Below are positions 9,191 to 16,433 of a DNA stretch of 50,866 nucleotides, one piece after another. This DNA comes from Gammaproteobacteria bacterium. GTDB lineage: Bacteria > Pseudomonadota > Gammaproteobacteria > Steroidobacterales > Steroidobacteraceae. The position numbers were made by a program, and so were the translations under genes. How positions within the stretch are numbered: position 1 is the stretch's first letter; each line of letters opens with the position of its first letter. The notes under the pieces are model-generated. The model saw nothing but the letters and a program-made list of their open reading frames with translations, did not search any database and had not been told where the DNA came from. The stretch is from NCBI GenBank assembly GCA_025358295.1, contig JANYJY010000016.1:1-50866 (forward strand), in the 5' to 3' direction.

Positions 9191-9233
9191 TTTATGTCGC
9201 CGCCGGTCAATACCTTGTCCGCTACGGTGCCGC
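9191..9233. promoter_or_regulatory. Shared 43-base regulatory element, copy B
   Basis: Gap-free match to 229-271 (33 of 43 bases). It lies in the 223-base region between the divergent SDR (start 9082) and MFS (start 9306) genes, so one site could serve both. The outer bases also carry GGCAC on the left (9183-9187) and GTGCC on the right (9227-9231) as an inverted pair about 40 bases apart. It is not inside any credible gene. Confidence 0.6.
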
Positions 9234-9305
9234 GCAGCGATCGCTTTCCGGTAAGAAAGGGACGTGTAGTACATCCCATCAAGATCAAAAATCGGGGAGT
9301 GACCC

Positions 9306-10760
9306 ATGTCGAAGCCCTTGCAATCCATCGCAGCCGCTGCGCGCAACGGCGATCGCTCGCGCGAATTTCATCCTGCAGGCGTCTCGGCAACATGGTTCGC
9401 ACTGTTCGTACTTTTCGCGCTCAACCTGCTAAATTTTTTTGACCGGCAACTCATCGGTGCACTGGGCGAGCCGATTCGCAAGGAATTTCATTTGAGCGAT
9501 ACCGGGCTTGGCCTGCTGAGCACCGTTTTTACGTTGATGTACGCCGTCGTCGGTATTGCATTCGGGCGCTTGAGTGATCGGTGGTACCGCACGCGGCTCA
9601 TCGCCGCCGGCGCCGCAGTTTGGAGCATTCTGACTGCCGCTTCTGGGCTGGCCCAAAGCTACACGCAGCTGTTCGTCTCCCGGCTGGGCGTGGGGGTGGG
9701 TGAAGCGACCTGCGCGCCCGCTGCCCACTCGCTGATCGGCGACTTGTATCCGCCGCATCAGCGCGCGCGCGCCATGGGCGTGTTCATGCTTGGTCTGCCC
9801 GCCGGTATATTTCTCGCCTACCTGAGCGCCGGCGTCCTCGGTTCGGTACTTGGCTGGCGCAGAACGTTTCTGATCGCCTGCGTTCCCGGCTTGATATTCG
9901 CGGCGTTAGCGGCGGGCATTAACGAACCAATACGTGGTGCCTGGGATACGGCCGGGGCGGCGGTATCGTATGACGCCATCCGTTCGCCGTACAGGGCGGT
10001 GCTCAGACTGCCGACGATGTGGTGGATCATCCTGTCGGGCGTCTTCCACAATTTCAACATGTATGCTCTGAATGCTTTCCAGACGCCGTTCCTGCAGCGC
10101 TTCCATGAAATGACCCTCAAAGAGGCCAGCAATGTGTCCGCAGTATCGGTGGGCCCGGTCGGGGCCATTGGTCTGCTAGCCGGCGGATGGCTCGCCGATA
10201 GGATCAGTGTCACGCGCCGCGATGGACGGCTGGTGGTCTCAGCGTGGGCCATGGCCATCGCTGCACCGTGCATATTCTTCGCTCTCAATCAACCCAAGGG
10301 CGCCACTGCGGGCTTCATTGTGCTCATGTCGCTGGGCACGATGACGATGTATGTTTACTACGCTACTGTTTATTCAGCGATTCAGGATGTGATCGAGCCT
10401 GCACTGAGGGGTACCGCGGTCGCCATTTATTTTTGCGCCATGTACATACTCGGAGCCAGCATGGGGCCGCTCGGGACGGGAATTCTGAGCGATCACTTTG
10501 CGCATCACGCGATGATCATCGCCGGTGCAAATTCCATGACGGCGGGCTTCAAAGCAGCCGGCTTGCATAGCGCCATGTATGTCATCCCAGCGCTGGCGGT
10601 GGCGGCGTCGCTGACACTTTTCGCGGCGTCACGGACAGTGGCAAAGGACATACAACCGCAGGATCGGGCCGGCAAAGAATCGGGTAGCGTGACCCACAAC
10701 GAAACCGCGAACACCAGCGTGCGCAGGTACGGTATGCCGATGATGTATATCGGAAAGTAA
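9306..10760 (+). CDS. MFS transporter with a chimeric C-terminus
   Basis: The frame encodes 484 residues with about 12 hydrophobic segments. It contains the family signatures LNFFDRQLIGALGEPIRKEF in TM1 and GRLSDRWYRTR in the TM2-3 loop, typical of the spinster-like/anion-cation-symporter side of the major facilitator superfamily. The ATG has GGGGAG six bases upstream. It should carry a small organic anion or lipid-like compound across the inner membrane. The last 25 or so residues (from about GSVTHNETAN to the stop) are the antisense reading of a MAPEG-family gene fragment on the other strand, so the natural stop appears to have been lost at a rearrangement near 10690. The tail lies after the last membrane segment and may be harmless. 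The adjacent 43-base element links it to the TonB-receptor operon. Confidence 0.85.
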   Translation: MSKPLQSIAAAARNGDRSREFHPAGVSATWFALFVLFALNLLNFFDRQLIGALGEPIRKEFHLSDTGLGLLSTVFTLMYAVVGIAFGRLSDRWYRTRLIAAGAAVWSILTAASGLAQSYTQLFVSRLGVGVGEATCAPAAHSLIGDLYPPHQRARAMGVFMLGLPAGIFLAYLSAGVLGSVLGWRRTFLIACVPGLIFAALAAGINEPIRGAWDTAGAAVSYDAIRSPYRAVLRLPTMWWIILSGVFHNFNMYALNAFQTPFLQRFHEMTLKEASNVSAVSVGPVGAIGLLAGGWLADRISVTRRDGRLVVSAWAMAIAAPCIFFALNQPKGATAGFIVLMSLGTMTMYVYYATVYSAIQDVIEPALRGTAVAIYFCAMYILGASMGPLGTGILSDHFAHHAMIIAGANSMTAGFKAAGLHSAMYVIPALAVAASLTLFAASRTVAKDIQPQDRAGKESGSVTHNETANTSVRRYGMPMMYIGK

Positions 10761-10948
10761 GCGAGCCGCGCCCAGAAGTAGAGCTGCGCCCCGAGCGCCG
10801 TATGGCCTGTGGTCTGTCTTGCAAGAACCACCGCCAGTACGACCGCGGCGAAGAAAGGAAAGGTTTCAAGGAAGTTTCGGCTAGCCCGCTCAGCGCGGGA
10901 GGCGGCTCCGGTGAGTGGTTCGGGGGTGCCGTCGCGGTTGCCCATCAT
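10690..10948 (-). pseudogene. MAPEG-family protein fragment
   Basis: On the minus strand the frame from ATG 10948 reads GNRDGTPEPLTG, then RNFLETFPFFAAVVLAVVLA and GAQLYFWARLAYFPIYIIG followed by IPYLRTLVFAVSLW, the conserved core of small MAPEG membrane proteins of about 130 residues. The N-terminal membrane helix is absent: an in-frame TAA lies three codons before the first ATG. After FAVSLW the frame runs into the antisense of the MFS gene, and the family C-terminus is lost. Both ends are therefore missing, and I read it as a relic. Confidence 0.6.
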
Positions 10949-11019
10949 GCCGAATTATCGCCGAGCATGGAACTGGCCACGCGACGGGCTCGGCGGGACG
11001 CTGCTGGGACCCATCCGGG

Positions 11020-11214
11020 CTACTTGCCGAACTTGTAATTCGCTTCCACGAAGAAGCTGTGTCCGTAGTCATTGTACTCAGCACGTTATATGGCTGATTA
11101 CCTAGCTGTTGTCGGTCGGCGGTCATGTGCTGAACACCTTGATCACGTTCGCGGACAATACCAATCCCGGGAGTACGTCGTATTTCGCGCTAACAATTGG
11201 CAACGGCCTAGGTC
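11020..11214 (-). pseudogene. TonB-dependent receptor C-terminal relic with two frameshifts
   Basis: Three consecutive minus-strand pieces in three frames join to a receptor C-terminus: KYDVLPGLVLSANVIKVFST, then a TGA at 11123-11125 and a shift to TADRQQLGNQPYNVLS, then a shift near 11085 to YNDYGHSFFVEANYKFGK and the stop at 11020. The order, spacing and final aromatic-rich strand are those of a TonB receptor end. The rest of the gene is not present upstream. It is a different receptor from the two intact ones here. Confidence 0.55.
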
Positions 11215-11658
11215 CCTACCCGGCCGGTCCCGCCCGATCCGGCATAGCCGTCAGCGATGAGCGCGGCGGCGTAGTTCGGCGTGTGTCTATAGCGTTCGAC
11301 GTAGACCGCTTTGCACTCGATTTGACTAACGATAACGAATCGTGCCGAAGTTTGGGCGCCAAATGCATGCAAGTGGCGTTAGATCATCTACCTTTGGCCG
11401 ACCGCCTCCGAATCGCCCTCAGCTATCATCCCTGGTCACACGACCCGGAGCTCAAGCAACCATAACGAGTTAGGGCGAACAGGCGGCATCTGCTCCTTGA
11501 CGACTTTCCTTGGATGGACCGACGCACCGTCGATCGTTCCGAAGAAGCTATCGCAGCACAGTTGTCATGGCCGCAAGATGTGCGCTTGCGAGCACGGTTG
11601 ACCACCGCCCGAACAGAATCCAACTGAAGCGGATCTGTGCATCGACTTCCCGAAGGTT
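11215..11658. other. Decayed intergenic stretch
   Basis: No intact gene is recognised. On the minus strand a frame stays open for about 50 codons ending at 11208 (including YRHTPNYAAALIADGYA), with a coding-like residue mix but no family I can name. On the plus strand a short open frame covers about 11466-11627 without a good start. Together with the two relics on its left this looks like gene debris. Confidence 0.4.
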
Positions 11659-12819
11659 TCAGCCAAGGTCGATTTGGCGGCGCCGCATGACGTGCTCAAA
11701 TGCTTCCATGAAGTGCTCATTGTCTGCACGCCTACCCACGCTGACGCGTATGAAAGTATCGTACCCGGGTTCCAACCACGGCTTGACAATGACGCCAAGC
11801 CGCAGCAGTGCCTCGGCAATTTCGCGGCTAGAATTTGCAGTGTCGATGAATAGGAAGTTTGCCCTAGACGGCGCAATTCGCAAGCCGTATCCCTGCACCG
11901 ATTCGACGGAGTTGAGCCTATCCGCCAGCAAATCGCGCTCTCGGGCTGTTGCGCTAACCGTCGCTTGCAAATGCTCGGCGTCGCTCAGCGCTGCTAAGGC
12001 TGCCTCTTGGGCGGCCGAATTGACATTGAACGGTGTTCGAACTCGATCCAGGATCGATACCAGCTCGGCGTCAGAGGCTAACCCATAACCGATGCGCAGA
12101 CCGGCAAGAGAATAAGCCTTGGAAAATGTCCGGAGAACTAACCAGGGGCGCGGTTGCGCGGACAATAATTTGAGGCTATCCGGGTAGTCTTCATGCGCCG
12201 CGTACTCGTGGTACGCCTCGTCCACTACCAGCACAGCGTCCGGAGGAGCGGCATTGATCAACTCCCGAAACTCCGCGGTCCTCAATATACAACCAACGGG
12301 ATTAGAGGGCGTGCTGAACATTACCAACTTAACAGGAGCCCGGCACAACGATCTGCGCCAGAGCGGCAGATCATAGCCAAAATCGGCATTGATCCGAACC
12401 TTGTCGACCGTAGCGCCCATCATTAGCGGAAATATTTCATGGAGTCCGAACGTCGGCGCAAGGGTCACCACCCGATCTCCTGGTGAAAGTAGGGCCTTGC
12501 ACAGCATTTCGATAATGTCCTCGGAGCCGTTGCCAAAGACAATCCGGTCGGCCTCGATTGCGTTAAGCGCCTGAATTCGCTCCCGCAGCGCCGTGCATTT
12601 AGGATCCGGATAGCGATAAATCTGGTGAAACGCCCGTTCGAATACTTCAATGACCGCAGGGCTGACGCCGAACGGATTTTCGTTGCTCGCAAGTTTGGTT
12701 ACCCGCGCAAGATTGTATTTGGCCCGGGCGGTACGTTCGGAAATGCCCGCGTTATAGATCGGCAGCGATCGGGCTTCCGGTCGGCAAAGATCAAGACTGG
12801 AGGTAGGAGCTGGCGTCAT
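11659..12819 (-). CDS. Histidinol-phosphate-aminotransferase-like PLP enzyme
   Basis: A protein of 386 residues of the class I/II aminotransferase fold, HisC group. Visible parts: substrate/PLP region ASNENPFGVSP (44-54), GNGSEDII (97-103), STPSNPVG, the cofactor aspartate in VVDEAYHEY (D200), and the Schiff-base lysine K234 in RTFSKAYSLAGLRIGY. HisC transfers an amino group between histidinol phosphate and 2-oxoglutarate, but HisC-like paralogues also act on aromatic amino acids or other imidazole or amino substrates. No other his biosynthesis gene is in the window. It lies 132 bases downstream of a TonB receptor on the same strand and close to a HutC-type regulator and an NCS1 permease, so a catabolic or salvage role on an imported nitrogen compound is as likely as histidine synthesis. 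Confidence 0.8.
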   Translation of the reverse strand: MTPAPTSSLDLCRPEARSLPIYNAGISERTARAKYNLARVTKLASNENPFGVSPAVIEVFERAFHQIYRYPDPKCTALRERIQALNAIEADRIVFGNGSEDIIEMLCKALLSPGDRVVTLAPTFGLHEIFPLMMGATVDKVRINADFGYDLPLWRRSLCRAPVKLVMFSTPSNPVGCILRTAEFRELINAAPPDAVLVVDEAYHEYAAHEDYPDSLKLLSAQPRPWLVLRTFSKAYSLAGLRIGYGLASDAELVSILDRVRTPFNVNSAAQEAALAALSDAEHLQATVSATARERDLLADRLNSVESVQGYGLRIAPSRANFLFIDTANSSREIAEALLRLGVIVKPWLEPGYDTFIRVSVGRRADNEHFMEAFEHVMRRRQIDLG

Positions 12820-12951
12820 TGTACGGATCTAATGTCTCGCGTCCGGAAGTAACACACCATAAGGCCCTTCCGTTAGAGAGTTGGTGAGTTGATCGCGTCT
12901 AGCGGTCTACGCTTTGCACGGAAATAGCGGCACCTTGGCCGGCGCATGTCC

Positions 12952-15378
12952 TTAAAAGTGGAAGTCTGCCGAGACACCAATGGTTCGCGGAGTGAGAGTG
13001 TAGCCACGATTCACTGTCTGAAGATTCGGTCGCTGAATGATTTTTTGATCGTTGAAGACGTTTTTGGCAAAAACCGAGAATTCCCAAGCGTGGTAATCGG
13101 CGCCGGCAGTGATTGCAGCGACGGCATACGCGGGACGTTTGTAGTCAGGATCGGTCACGCCGACCGTGCCATGACTCGCGCCCAAATAATTCCAGTCAGC
13201 GGTTGCGAAACCGACGACGTTGGTGCCGACCGCTGCATTGTATCGGGTGGAAACATCAGCGCTCCAGCGCGGTACCCCGGGGACATCCTGGCCGCGCGTA
13301 ATACCGAGCGACGGCACGTCCGATGTTAGCGTGGCGTTGGTATATCCGCCCGCTATTCCGACCGTCATGCTCGATATCGGCTTGAACCGGATCTCCGCTT
13401 CGCTGCCGTAGCTTCTTGCAGACCCGGCGTTCGTGTTGTAGTCGAACGTGCACGCTAAGTTGATATCGACCTGAATATTCTTCCAGTCGATAAAGAATGC
13501 ATCGCCGACAATCGAAAGCCTTCCATCGAGAAGCAGAGATTTGACGCCCACTTCGTAGTTCCACAGCGAATCAGGACCATAAGATGCCGGCGTGGTGGGA
13601 CAAAACGAGGGTAGTGGCCGGTTCGGTCCTCCCAAACGAAATCCCTTGCTTGCGGTGAAATAAGCGGAGGTGTCGTCGTCAATGTCATAGCTCAGCGTGA
13701 ATTTTGGAGTCGTCGGCCTGGCGCGATCCACGACCTTAATTGCGGGCGGTGAACCCGTAGCAAAATAAAATTCTCCCATCCGCAAGAGCGATGTCTGCGC
13801 AGTGAGGTAGCGAAGCCCTACCGTGGCGCGCAGCTCGGGCAGAATGTGATAGGTGGCCTCGCCGAATACTGCAATCTGGCGCTCGTTGAACAGTTTGTTA
13901 TTGAGATAGACCGCATCGCCGAGAAATACCGGTGGTGCTGGGCCACCTAGCGCCTGCAGAAATGCCGGCGCAGTGGCGAATCCGCTGCCATACACAGTCG
14001 TCAGCGCGTTACCGAGGCCGGGAGCAGTCTCAAAATCACGCGAGTCGAGCTTTTGATTCGAGTAAAACGCGCCTGTGATCCAAGTGAGCTTGGAACCGTT
14101 GTTCACATATGGCTTGGAGGCGAGCCGCAGTTCTTGCGTAAATTGCTGGGTCCGGATCTGATAGTGAACTGGAGATGCGATATTGCCGATTTGATTTCCA
14201 TCCAGATTGCCGTCGAGGCCCACGATGCCGGCGCCATCAATGAGCGAACCGATGAAGCCTGAGTTATAAAATGTGCCATCAACTATACGATCAAAGTTGC
14301 GATAAAAATAACTCGTAACCGAGGTCAGATCCGCGCCGCCAAAATCATAGCCTACGGCGACACTCGGGACGGCCAAGGTGTCCTCGCCGGACTCCACCAC
14401 CCGCTTGTGCTGCGACAATAAATCTGCCGAGCCGAGGTCCAACACATTGAGATCATCGCTTTTGAAACGCTGGTATAGGAGCGATGGCTTGACGTTCAGA
14501 GCAGCCGACGGCTCCCATTCCAGCTCGAGCCGCGCCGTGATCGACCGATCGCCGTTGACGCCTTTGGCGCGGAGCTTACTGGGATCATCGGGAGAGAAGT
14601 GGTCGATATAACCACTGTTGGAGGACGCGGAGATTCCCGCACGAACCCCCAGCTCACCGGGAATGATCGGCGCATTCAGGACGCCCCGTTCCTTATAGTT
14701 GGCGCCGCCGTGTTTGGTCCAAGACACCTCGGAGTGGACTTCGCCACTGAATTTGTCGAGCGACACGGGCGTCGAGATGTACCGAATCGTGCCGCCCTCG
14801 GAACTGGCGCCATAAAGCGTGCCTTGAGGACCGCGCAAGACTTCCACCCTTTGAATGTCGAAGAAACTGGGTTCGACCTGGCCCTGAGTATCCAAATTGC
14901 GCACCGTCAACGGAATATCGTCGAGATAAACAGCAACCGTTGATGACCCCGCAGTCGAGCTGATCCCGCGCAATTCTATATTTTGATTGCCCTCGCCGCC
15001 TTGAGTGGAGAAAGACAAGTTCGGCACCGATCGCGCCAAGTCTGCGATTTCAGTGATATGTTGATCGGCGATGTCCGCCGCGGATACGACCGTGATGCTT
15101 GCAGGAACCTTGCGCACATCTTCTTTGATTTTTTCCGAGGTCACGATCACCTCATCGAGCTCCGCCGCGGGGTCAATCGGCCCGGGCGAGGCAGCTACAG
15201 CGAAGAGCGAAGGCGCTGTAGTCATGAGCGCTGTGAGGGTTATGAGCGATATGCTTGAGAATCGGGGGAGGCCATTCATTCTACTTCGCCGATCGCAGGG
15301 TCGAATCCCGCTGTCACAGGGTCGCATGGATCGTATAATCGGCAGAATCACGTGTCCGCGCGGGTGGCTTTTTTTCAT
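12952..15378 (-). CDS. TonB-dependent outer-membrane receptor
   Basis: The frame gives 808 residues from ATG 15378, which has AGGAG about 11 bases upstream. A second ATG at 15279 would give 775 residues and a cleaner signal peptide (SSISLITLTALMTTAPSLFAVAAS), so the true start is open. The TonB-box region DEVIVTSEKIKEDVRKVPAS is followed by a plug with VEVLRGPQGTLYGASSEGGT and a barrel ending in the terminal aromatic GVSADFHF. It belongs to the same broad family as the receptor at 414 but is clearly diverged from it. Direct repeats at 15480-15509 lie about 100 bases upstream and match those in front of the GntR gene, which predicts control by that regulator. The ligand is unknown; the neighbouring NCS1 permease points to a nucleobase-, hydantoin- or imidazole-like nitrogen compound. 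Confidence 0.92.
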   Translation of the reverse strand: MKKSHPRGHVILPIIRSMRPCDSGIRPCDRRSRMNGLPRFSSISLITLTALMTTAPSLFAVAASPGPIDPAAELDEVIVTSEKIKEDVRKVPASITVVSAADIADQHITEIADLARSVPNLSFSTQGGEGNQNIELRGISSTAGSSTVAVYLDDIPLTVRNLDTQGQVEPSFFDIQRVEVLRGPQGTLYGASSEGGTIRYISTPVSLDKFSGEVHSEVSWTKHGGANYKERGVLNAPIIPGELGVRAGISASSNSGYIDHFSPDDPSKLRAKGVNGDRSITARLELEWEPSAALNVKPSLLYQRFKSDDLNVLDLGSADLLSQHKRVVESGEDTLAVPSVAVGYDFGGADLTSVTSYFYRNFDRIVDGTFYNSGFIGSLIDGAGIVGLDGNLDGNQIGNIASPVHYQIRTQQFTQELRLASKPYVNNGSKLTWITGAFYSNQKLDSRDFETAPGLGNALTTVYGSGFATAPAFLQALGGPAPPVFLGDAVYLNNKLFNERQIAVFGEATYHILPELRATVGLRYLTAQTSLLRMGEFYFATGSPPAIKVVDRARPTTPKFTLSYDIDDDTSAYFTASKGFRLGGPNRPLPSFCPTTPASYGPDSLWNYEVGVKSLLLDGRLSIVGDAFFIDWKNIQVDINLACTFDYNTNAGSARSYGSEAEIRFKPISSMTVGIAGGYTNATLTSDVPSLGITRGQDVPGVPRWSADVSTRYNAAVGTNVVGFATADWNYLGASHGTVGVTDPDYKRPAYAVAAITAGADYHAWEFSVFAKNVFNDQKIIQRPNLQTVNRGYTLTPRTIGVSADFHF

Positions 15379-15458
15379 GCCCTCGTACTCTCCTGATGAA
15401 CAAGAATCGTTACGAAAATGCGTTTATCGTGATCTGGAATCCAGCCTTTTAAGGCGCT

Positions 15459-15472
15459 CGTCTAAATAGACG
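15459..15472. promoter_or_regulatory. Near-palindromic TCTA/TAGA site
   Basis: CGTCTAAATAGACG is an inverted repeat (CGTCTA and TAGACG around a central AA) directly beside the direct-repeat array at 15480. Its arms match the TCTA core of the array, so it may be another binding site for the same GntR-type protein. Confidence 0.4.
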
Positions 15473-15479
15473 CTATATC

Positions 15480-15509
15480 TCTATACATGTCTATACATTT
15501 CTATACATT
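15480..15509. promoter_or_regulatory. Three 10-bp direct repeats, candidate GntR/HutC operator
   Basis: TCTATACATG, TCTATACATT and TCTATACATT follow each other without a gap at 15480, 15490 and 15500. A 10-bp period places all copies on one face of the helix. The TCTATAC core recurs twice with the same period, in the other orientation, upstream of the GntR gene (16336-16355). The array lies between the GntR gene and the receptor gene that starts at 15378. Confidence 0.62.
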
Positions 15510-15580
15510 TAAAACTAACAGATCATCCGCTCCAGCGTCAACTTATTGCGCAGCGTCCAGCCGGTTGGTGAAGCGGCTGA

Positions 15581-16321
15581 CTAGCGCTCTGGCGCTTCTG
15601 AGACCTTATATCGACTGGCGAGACTGTACCGAGAACCCGGGTATGTGAAGATATTATTGGTGGCGGGGTCCGAATTGACCCAGGTTTGTCGCGTCATCTG
15701 CAAGCATGGCTCCGAAGCCTCGGTATTAAGGAGCTTGCAAATACGAGCGTCAGGCCGGATCGCATACACCGCATTCGCGACCTCCGTCGGAGCCGCAATA
15801 CCCTGTAGGTAGTGGGTCGTCGTTATGTTCGCAAAGTCCTGTTGCAGATAATCCGGGGCAAACAATGGTGTGACAAATCGTTCTTCTAGTTGCACGGCTA
15901 TGCCTTCCTCGAAGTGCACAACTAATGAATGAAAAATTCGCGCATTGGGCTTCTGTTGGAGCACAGCGGCGAGTTCGGAATTGGCTCGGATAACGCCTAT
16001 TTTAATGAGACGCAATGAATGACGGTGCCCGCGGGCCACAATATCATCGGCGATATCCCGGACTTCTATAAGCGGCGACCGCTGTGTCGGGGTGGCGACA
16101 AAAGTGCCCACTCCCACCATCCGCTGTACCAGGCCTTTGGCTGATAGTTCGCGCAAGGCGCGGTGGACCGTCATCCGCGAAACGCCAAACTGTGCCACCA
16201 GTTCGTGTTCTGAGGGAAGACGGGTCCCCACGGGCCAGTCGCCATTGTGGATGTGAGTAAGGATGTGCTGCTTAACGTGCTCGTAGAGCGGCCCCGGAGA
16301 GACTGGGCGGCGCTTTGTCAT
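15581..16321 (-). CDS. GntR-family regulator, HutC/UTRA subgroup
   Basis: I choose ATG 16321, giving 246 residues, the usual family length; an open frame continues to TTG 16375 but would overlap the operator repeats. Residues 1-75 are the winged helix (LPSEHELVAQFGVSRMTVHRALRELSAKGLV, with the recognition helix near SRMTVHRAL). Residues 80-240 are a UTRA ligand-binding domain. HutC proteins repress histidine-utilisation genes and release DNA on binding urocanate; relatives sense other small molecules. The gene is divergent from the NCS1 permease, and the two repeats at 16336-16355 sit 15 bases before its start, so autoregulation and joint control of the permease are likely. The end of the UTRA domain contains the expected TRQTWV segment. 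Confidence 0.86.
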   Translation of the reverse strand: MTKRRPVSPGPLYEHVKQHILTHIHNGDWPVGTRLPSEHELVAQFGVSRMTVHRALRELSAKGLVQRMVGVGTFVATPTQRSPLIEVRDIADDIVARGHRHSLRLIKIGVIRANSELAAVLQQKPNARIFHSLVVHFEEGIAVQLEERFVTPLFAPDYLQQDFANITTTHYLQGIAAPTEVANAVYAIRPDARICKLLNTEASEPCLQMTRQTWVNSDPATNNIFTYPGSRYSLASRYKVSEAPER

Positions 16322-16335
16322 CGGAATGTACACAT

Positions 16336-16355
16336 AGTATAGACTAGTATAGACA
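16336..16355. promoter_or_regulatory. Two 10-bp direct repeats between regulator and permease
   Basis: AGTATAGACT and AGTATAGACA are adjacent copies; on the minus strand each contains the TCTATAC core found three times at 15480-15509. The site is in the 112-base gap between the divergent GntR and NCS1 genes and could block both promoters. Confidence 0.6.
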
Positions 16356-16433
16356 ATCGATCTTCGAAGCACCAACGGGGCCTTGCGCCCAGTTGGGCTG
16401 GTTCTTAATCACGCCGGCAAGGGATTACCACGC

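Noticed and set aside
15480-15509. CRISPR-like array
   Set aside because: The repeats are only 10 bases, abut without spacers and recur at another promoter; an operator fits better.
16322-16375. Longer GntR protein starting at TTG 16375
   Set aside because: The extension translates the operator repeats and makes the protein longer than its family.
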